This document shows positions 59,681 to 64,000 of a stretch of 64,000 nt of DNA, one piece after another. The DNA lies in contig NZ_CAKVGN010000001.1 in the NCBI RefSeq assembly GCF_934747485.1, forward strand, positions 1 through 64,000, read 5' to 3'. Positions within the stretch are counted from its first letter, which is position 1. Each line of letters begins with the position of its first letter. The stretch comes from an uncultured Brachyspira sp. GTDB taxonomy: Bacteria > Spirochaetota > Brachyspiria > Brachyspirales > Brachyspiraceae. Below the pieces are notes generated by a model that saw only the letters and a program-made list of their open reading frames with translations, was not told the origin of the DNA and did no database searches. Made by a program: the position numbers and the translations under genes.

Positions 59681-60253
59681 ATGAGTAGATTATCAAATAA
59701 GCCTATAGCGATTCCTCAAGGCGTTGAAGTAAAAATTGACGGCCACAAAGTAGTCGTAAAAGGTAAAAGAGGGGAGTTGACAAGAGAGTTTTTTGATTAT
59801 ATAATACTTGAACTTGAAAATAATTCTCTTTGGGTTAAACCTCCTAAGATTGATAGCACTGATGAAGAAGCTATAAAAGAAAATAAAGCTAAGTATTCTG
59901 CTAAATTAGGTTTAGTTTGGAAACTTATTTCTAACATGATAGAAGGTGTTAATACTGGTTATAAAAAAGTATTACAATTAGAAGGTACAGGTTACCGTTC
60001 TAATGTTCAGGGAGATACTTTAACATTACAATTAGGTTTCTCTAGTGATGTAAAAATGAAAATCCCTGAGGGTATCAAAGTAACAGTAGAAAAAGACACT
60101 AAAATCATTATAGAAGGTAATGATAAAGAGAAAGTAGGCGAACTCGCTATGAATATTAAAAAGAAAAGACCTGTTGAGCCATATAAAGGTAAAGGTGTAA
60201 GATTTGAAGGCGAGTATGTTAAAATGAAAGAAAGTAAAAAAGCTGCTAAGTAA
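59681..60253 (+). CDS. rplF: 50S ribosomal protein L6
   Basis: 190 residues, about ten longer than common because of an insertion near residues 56-68 (KIDSTDEEAIKENKA) in the first domain. LSNKPIAIPQGVEVKIDG, QLEGTGYRSNVQGDTL and KKRPVEPYKGKGVRFEGE are diagnostic. Confidence 0.96.
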   Translation: MSRLSNKPIAIPQGVEVKIDGHKVVVKGKRGELTREFFDYIILELENNSLWVKPPKIDSTDEEAIKENKAKYSAKLGLVWKLISNMIEGVNTGYKKVLQLEGTGYRSNVQGDTLTLQLGFSSDVKMKIPEGIKVTVEKDTKIIIEGNDKEKVGELAMNIKKKRPVEPYKGKGVRFEGEYVKMKESKKAAK

Positions 60254-60265
60254 GGGGTAAGCTAT

Positions 60266-60622
60266 ATGAGTTTAAGAGAAAAAATTAAAGCTCAACGCGA
60301 AAGAAGAAAGAGAAGCATACGTATAAAAATAGAAGGAAGTTCACAGCGTCCTAGACTTACAGTTTATAAAAGTCTTAAATATGTATCTGCTCAAATAATA
60401 GATGATAGTAAAGGTGTAACTTTAGTATCAGCATCTTCTCAAGAGAAAGATTTAAAAAGCGGTAAGAATGTAGATGTAGCTAAAGAGATAGGTAAAGTAT
60501 TAGCTACAAGAGCAAAAGAAAAAAATATTAATGAAGTAGTGTTTGATAGAAACGGCTATATATATCATGGAAAAATAAAATCCTTAGCTGACGGTGCTCG
60601 TGAAGCAGGATTGAAATTTTAA
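60266..60622 (+). CDS. rplR: 50S ribosomal protein L18
   Basis: 118 residues. Binds 5S rRNA with L5. RRKRSIRIKIEGSSQRPRL, VFDRNGYIYHGKIKSLADG and AREAGLKF at the end are typical. Confidence 0.96.
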   Translation: MSLREKIKAQRERRKRSIRIKIEGSSQRPRLTVYKSLKYVSAQIIDDSKGVTLVSASSQEKDLKSGKNVDVAKEIGKVLATRAKEKNINEVVFDRNGYIYHGKIKSLADGAREAGLKF

Positions 60623-60633
60623 GGAGTATAACC

Positions 60634-61146
60634 TTGGCACACGATAATAACGAAGAAAAAAGTATGTTTGAAGAGCGTCTAATAACTCTAAACAGAGTAG
60701 CTAAAGTTATGAAAGGTGGAAGACGCTTTAGATTTGCAGCTTTAATGGTTTTAGGTGATAAAAACGGACATGTTGGTTTAGGTTACGGTAAAGCAAACGA
60801 AGTACCTGATGCTATAAGAAAAGCTATAGAGCAGGCTAAAAAGAATATGATAGAAGTTAACCTTAAAGGTGAAACTATTCCTCATAATACAGTTGGCGTA
60901 TTTAGAAGCAGCAGAATAATAATGAAACCAGCTTCTAAAGGTACAGGAGTTATTTCAGGCGGTCCTGCACGTGCTGTATTAGAATTAGCAGGAGTTAAAA
61001 ATATTCTTTCAAAATCTTTAGGCAACAACAATTCTATGAACTTGGCTAAAGCTACTTTTGAAGGTTTAAAATCTTTACAAACTGTTCAAGATATGGCTAA
61101 CAAAAGAGGACTTAGTGTTGACCAGATTTATGGGAGGGCTGAATAA
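60634..61146 (+). CDS. rpsE: 30S ribosomal protein S5
   Basis: 170 residues, TTG start with AAGGAG seven bases upstream; no nearby ATG fits. Mediates decoding fidelity. FEERLITLNRVAKVMKGGRR, GHVGLGYGKANEVPDAIRKA and ELAGVKNILSKSLGNNNSMN are family signatures. The spectinomycin loop looks wild type. Overlaps rpmD by one base. Confidence 0.96.
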   Translation: MAHDNNEEKSMFEERLITLNRVAKVMKGGRRFRFAALMVLGDKNGHVGLGYGKANEVPDAIRKAIEQAKKNMIEVNLKGETIPHNTVGVFRSSRIIMKPASKGTGVISGGPARAVLELAGVKNILSKSLGNNNSMNLAKATFEGLKSLQTVQDMANKRGLSVDQIYGRAE

Positions 61147-61325
61147 TGGCTAAAGTTGTAATAACATTAGTTAAATCTCCTATAGGCTATGAGAAGTCTC
61201 AAAGAGATACTGTTGTAGCTTTAGGTTTCAAAAAGAGAAGAAGAGTTGTAGAACATGAAGCAACTCCTCAAATAAATGGAATGATTAATAAAATATCACA
61301 TCTTTTAAAAGTAGAGTATAAGTGA
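61146..61325 (+). CDS. rpmD: 50S ribosomal protein L30
   Basis: A 59-codon gene. Starts MAKVVITLVKSPIGYEKSQR; then comes the family core DTVVALGFKKRRRVVEHEAT and ends KISHLLKVEYK. It begins on the rpsE stop codon and ends 10 bp before rplO, the standard L30 place in the spc operon. Confidence 0.95.
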   Translation: MAKVVITLVKSPIGYEKSQRDTVVALGFKKRRRVVEHEATPQINGMINKISHLLKVEYK

Positions 61326-61335
61326 GGGCTAGAGA

Positions 61336-61815
61336 ATGGCACAGGAAAATACAAAAATATTAAGAGCTCCAAAAGGATCGAGCAAGAATCGTCATAGAGT
61401 AGGACGCGGACAAGGTTCTGGTTGGGGTTGTACTGCAGGAAGAGGTGATAAAGGTGCTCAGTCTCGTGCAGGTTACAGCAGAAGAGCTGGTTTTGAAGGC
61501 GGACAGATGCCTTTACATAGAAGAATTCCTAAAAGCGGTTTCACTAATGCTGCTTTCAAAAAGTCTGTAGATGTTATCAATGTTGGAGATTTAGATTCAT
61601 TAGGTTCTAACGAAATATCGAGAGAGGCTTTGGTTAAATTAGGTTATTTATCTTCTACTAAAGATTATATAAAACTTCTTTCTATGGGTGAAGTTAAAGG
61701 TGCTATCACTATTACCGTTGATCTTGCTAGCAAAAAAGCTATAGAGAAGATTGAAAAATCTGGCGGTAAAGTTATAATACATGAACGCAAAAAATATATT
61801 AGAGAAAAGAAGTAA
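61336..61815 (+). CDS. rplO: 50S ribosomal protein L15
   Basis: 159 residues. NRHRVGRGQGSGWGCTAGRG, GFEGGQMPLHRRIPKSGFTN and the C-terminal AIEKIEKSGGKVII identify it. Last ribosomal gene before secY. Confidence 0.96.
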   Translation: MAQENTKILRAPKGSSKNRHRVGRGQGSGWGCTAGRGDKGAQSRAGYSRRAGFEGGQMPLHRRIPKSGFTNAAFKKSVDVINVGDLDSLGSNEISREALVKLGYLSSTKDYIKLLSMGEVKGAITITVDLASKKAIEKIEKSGGKVIIHERKKYIREKK

Positions 61816-61827
61816 GGTTGTTTATAA

Positions 61828-63168
61828 ATGTTTAAGTCATTAACTAATATATTTAGAGTACCAGAATTAAGAAGCAGGATACTGTTTACAGTTCTTGCTA
61901 TTTTGGTATATAGAATAGGCAGTCATATTCCAACTCCGGGTATAGACCCAACTGCACTTTTGGGCTTTTTATCATCAGCTCAAGGCGGCGGCGGTCTTTT
62001 AACTATTATGGATTTATTTTCCGGCGGTGCTTTATTTAGATTTTCTATATTAGCACTTGGAATTATGCCTTATATATCCGCTTCTATCATCATGCAGCTT
62101 CTTGGTGTTGTTATACCGGCACTTGAGAGAATGCAAAAAGAAGGTGAGAGCGGTCGTAAAAAAATTAACCAATATGTTAGATATCTAACACTTGGTCTTT
62201 GTGTGGTTCAATCTGCAGCTATGGCTAGCTGGATTCAAAGTATAAATGAAGGTGCTATGATATTTATGAGACCCGGTTTGGGTTTTATACTTCTCGTAGT
62301 GATTACAGCTACTACTGGTACCATGTTCTTAATGTGGCTAGGTGACCAAATTACAGAACGCGGCCTTGGTAATGGTATATCTGTAATAATATTCGCTGGT
62401 ATTGTTGCCCGCATTCCTGCAGGATTCTATGATGTTATACAGAAAAAAGATACTGATTATTTGAACTCATTAGTAATAGTTCTTTTCTTTATAATATTTG
62501 CTATAGTGATATTCTGCGTAGTTTATGAAGAAAGCGGACAGAGAAGAATACCTGTTCAATATGCTAAGAGAGTTGTAGGAAGAAGGGTATTTGGTGCACA
62601 ATCAACTCATATACCTTTCAAAATTAACCCATCTGGTGTTATACCTATAATATTCGCATCAGCTTTGATGGCTATTCCAGCACAGATTGCTAGTTTAACA
62701 AGAGGTGTTCAATGGAGATGGTTGGACGCTTTGCTTAGATTTTTCTCTTATGGAAGTTGGGCTTATATAATTCTTTATTGTCTTTTAGTTATTATGTTTG
62801 CCTATGTTTATACATCTGTACAATTTAACCCAGATGATATAGCAGAGAATCTTAAAAAACAAGGCGGATTTATCCCCGGTTACAGACCCGGCACACAAAC
62901 TGCTGAATATTTAAGAACTGTATTAAGCAGAATAACAATAGGCGGTTCATTGTTCTTGGCTGCTATTGCTGTGTTCCCAGATTTAATGTCTAAGATTCCT
63001 GTATTTGCTCCTTTCAAAGGAACTAACAATTCTTTAGTTTATTTGATGGGCGGTACATCTGTAATGATTAGTGTAAGTGTTGCTGTTGAGTTGTTAAAGC
63101 AAATAGAGTCTTACTTACAGATGCATAACTATGATGGTATATTGAAGAAGTCTAAGGTGAGAAGGTAA
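61828..63168 (+). CDS. secY: Protein translocase channel subunit SecY
   Basis: Forms the translocon pore in the inner membrane with SecE and SecG. 446 residues, ten membrane helices. ILVYRIGSHIPTPGIDP, LGIMPYISASIIMQLL, GNGISVIIFAGIVARIP and the C-terminal FIPGYRPGTQTAEYL are standard. It is 12 bp after rplO and 5 bp before infA. Confidence 0.97.
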   Translation: MFKSLTNIFRVPELRSRILFTVLAILVYRIGSHIPTPGIDPTALLGFLSSAQGGGGLLTIMDLFSGGALFRFSILALGIMPYISASIIMQLLGVVIPALERMQKEGESGRKKINQYVRYLTLGLCVVQSAAMASWIQSINEGAMIFMRPGLGFILLVVITATTGTMFLMWLGDQITERGLGNGISVIIFAGIVARIPAGFYDVIQKKDTDYLNSLVIVLFFIIFAIVIFCVVYEESGQRRIPVQYAKRVVGRRVFGAQSTHIPFKINPSGVIPIIFASALMAIPAQIASLTRGVQWRWLDALLRFFSYGSWAYIILYCLLVIMFAYVYTSVQFNPDDIAENLKKQGGFIPGYRPGTQTAEYLRTVLSRITIGGSLFLAAIAVFPDLMSKIPVFAPFKGTNNSLVYLMGGTSVMISVSVAVELLKQIESYLQMHNYDGILKKSKVRR

Positions 63169-63173
63169 TTAAT

Positions 63174-63392
63174 ATGGCAGAGAAAGAAAATATAGAGGTA
63201 GAAGGTACAGTAGTAGAGCCTCTTCCTAATGCTACTTTTAGAGTAGAGTTAGAGAATGGTCATAAGATATTGGCACATATTTCTGGAAAGATGCGTATGA
63301 ACTTTATTCGTATACTTCCCGGAGATAAAGTAACTATAGAAATGTCGCCCTATGATTTAACAAAGGGTAGAATAATTTATCGTTATAAGTAA
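63174..63392 (+). CDS. infA: Translation initiation factor IF-1
   Basis: 72 residues, OB fold that occupies the A site during initiation. EGTVVEPLPNATFRVELENG, AHISGKMRMNFIRILPGDKV and YDLTKGRIIYRYK match the family exactly in length. Common place between secY and rpmJ. Confidence 0.96.
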   Translation: MAEKENIEVEGTVVEPLPNATFRVELENGHKILAHISGKMRMNFIRILPGDKVTIEMSPYDLTKGRIIYRYK

Positions 63393-63412
63393 AATAATGG
63401 AGAACATTTAAT

Positions 63413-63529
63413 ATGAAAGTAAAAAGTTCGGTAAAAAAACGTTGTAATGACTGTCAAATAGTAAGAAGAAAAGGCGTAGTTAGAGTCATATGTAAGAAAA
63501 ACCCAAGACATAAACAAAAACAGAAGTAA
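63413..63529 (+). CDS. rpmJ: 50S ribosomal protein L36, zinc-binding form
   Basis: 38 codons: MKVKSSVKKRCNDCQIVRRK then GVVRVICKKNPRHKQKQK. Cys11, Cys14, Cys27 and His33 form the zinc site. TGGAGAAC lies upstream of the ATG. Position between infA and rpsM is standard. Confidence 0.96.
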   Translation: MKVKSSVKKRCNDCQIVRRKGVVRVICKKNPRHKQKQK

Positions 63530-63551
63530 TTAATTTAAGGAGATAATTAGT

Positions 63552-63941
63552 ATGGCACGTTTAATGGGTGTTGAAATAAGAAATAATAAAAGAATAGAAA
63601 TCGCCCTAACAGATATATATGGTATAGGACGTACTTTAGCACATGTAATTTGTGATAAGGCTAATATAGATTATTCTATAAAAGCTAAAGACCTTACAGA
63701 TGCTCAAATTACAGCTTTAAGAGATGCAATAGAAGCCACAACTAAAGTGGAAGGAGATTTGCGTACAGAGCTTTTTAATAATATTAAACGTTTAAAAGAT
63801 ATTCACTCATATCGCGGAATGCGTCATATAAAAAGACTTCCAGTACGCGGTCAGAGAACAAGAACTAACTCTCGTAACGCTAGAGGCGGCGGAGCAAGAA
63901 AAGCTATAGCTGGTAAGAAAAAAGCACCAGGTAAGAAGTAA
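63552..63941 (+). CDS. rpsM: 30S ribosomal protein S13
   Basis: 129 residues. Head protein that contacts the P-site tRNA and forms bridge B1. MGVEIRNNKRIEIALTDIYG (partly), DIHSYRGMRHIKRLPVRGQR and RTRTNSRNARGG are diagnostic. First gene of the alpha operon. Confidence 0.97.
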   Translation: MARLMGVEIRNNKRIEIALTDIYGIGRTLAHVICDKANIDYSIKAKDLTDAQITALRDAIEATTKVEGDLRTELFNNIKRLKDIHSYRGMRHIKRLPVRGQRTRTNSRNARGGGARKAIAGKKKAPGKK

Positions 63942-63967
63942 AAAATAAACTTTAATGGGGGAGAATA

Positions 63968-64000
63968 GTGGCTACTCAAAAAGGTAAAAAAACACTAAAA
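63968..64000 (+). CDS. rpsK: 30S ribosomal protein S11 (start only)
   Basis: The first 11 codons, GTG start after GGGGGAG: MATQKGKKTLK. The remainder is beyond the window. Assigned from position after rpsM and the basic start. Confidence 0.8.
   Translation, partial: MATQKGKKTLK

Noticed and set aside
1..64000. tRNA genes, rRNA genes, insertion sequences, integrases or prophage genes
   Set aside because: No cloverleaf, rRNA segment, transposase or integrase was recognised in any gap; a covariance search would be needed to exclude small RNAs.

Overview
The window is AT-rich DNA from a spirochaete, almost certainly a Brachyspira species. The evidence is a V-type ATPase operon in the spirochaetal order (E, DUF2764, A, B, D, I, K), a CarD regulator, half-AT coding bias, and intergenic regions filled with one family of GC-rich hairpin repeats. 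No rRNA, tRNA, CRISPR array, phage or insertion sequence was seen.

Layout. 1-740: repeat-rich leader. 740-8841: housekeeping and unknown genes (cysS, a YprB-type exonuclease, an Fe-ADH-like protein that has lost its metal ligands, a lone MoxR-type ATPase, efp, an outer-membrane-type protein). 9068-14138: a same-strand run joining chemotaxis to cell shape (cheY, cheR, bactofilin, TPR protein, mreB, mreC, mreD). 14224-16059: an unplaced two-gene unit, an ABC-type ATPase plus a small protein with a nuclease-like motif. 16065-22677: PIN-TRAM protein, carD, ispG, apbE, a TonB-like protein and hpt, separated by repeats. 22969-30555: the V-ATPase operon. 30857-37595: a five-gene peptide-type ABC importer whose binding protein looks circularly permuted and whose two permeases carry long N-terminal membrane extensions. 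37604-38092: an aminoacyl-tRNA deacylase. 38154-47700: a type I restriction-modification locus on the minus strand (half-size HsdS, TPR-DUF2971 protein, HsdS, HsdM, HsdR, YgjP-type metallopeptidase), broken up by repeats. 48073-64000: the str, S10, spc and start of alpha ribosomal operons (rpsL to rpsK), all on the plus strand.

How the genes work together. The ribosomal block is one long transcription unit driven from a clear promoter near 47861-47889, with SecY and IF-1 embedded. The V-ATPase proteolipid has every residue of the Enterococcus hirae Na+ site, so the enzyme probably moves Na+. The accessory parts are the ATPase/nuclease-like pair beside mreD and the restriction locus; both look like defence.

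Most notable observations: (1) the oligopeptide-binding protein reads C-terminal part first, then N-terminal part; (2) EF-Tu has a 5-residue insertion in its otherwise near-universal switch I motif; (3) the Fe-ADH-like protein lacks all four metal ligands; (4) the ATPase plus nuclease-like pair and the TPR-DUF2971 gene inside the restriction locus are candidate uncharacterised defence components; (5) a modular repeat family carries hairpins, nested loop insertions and at least one promoter.
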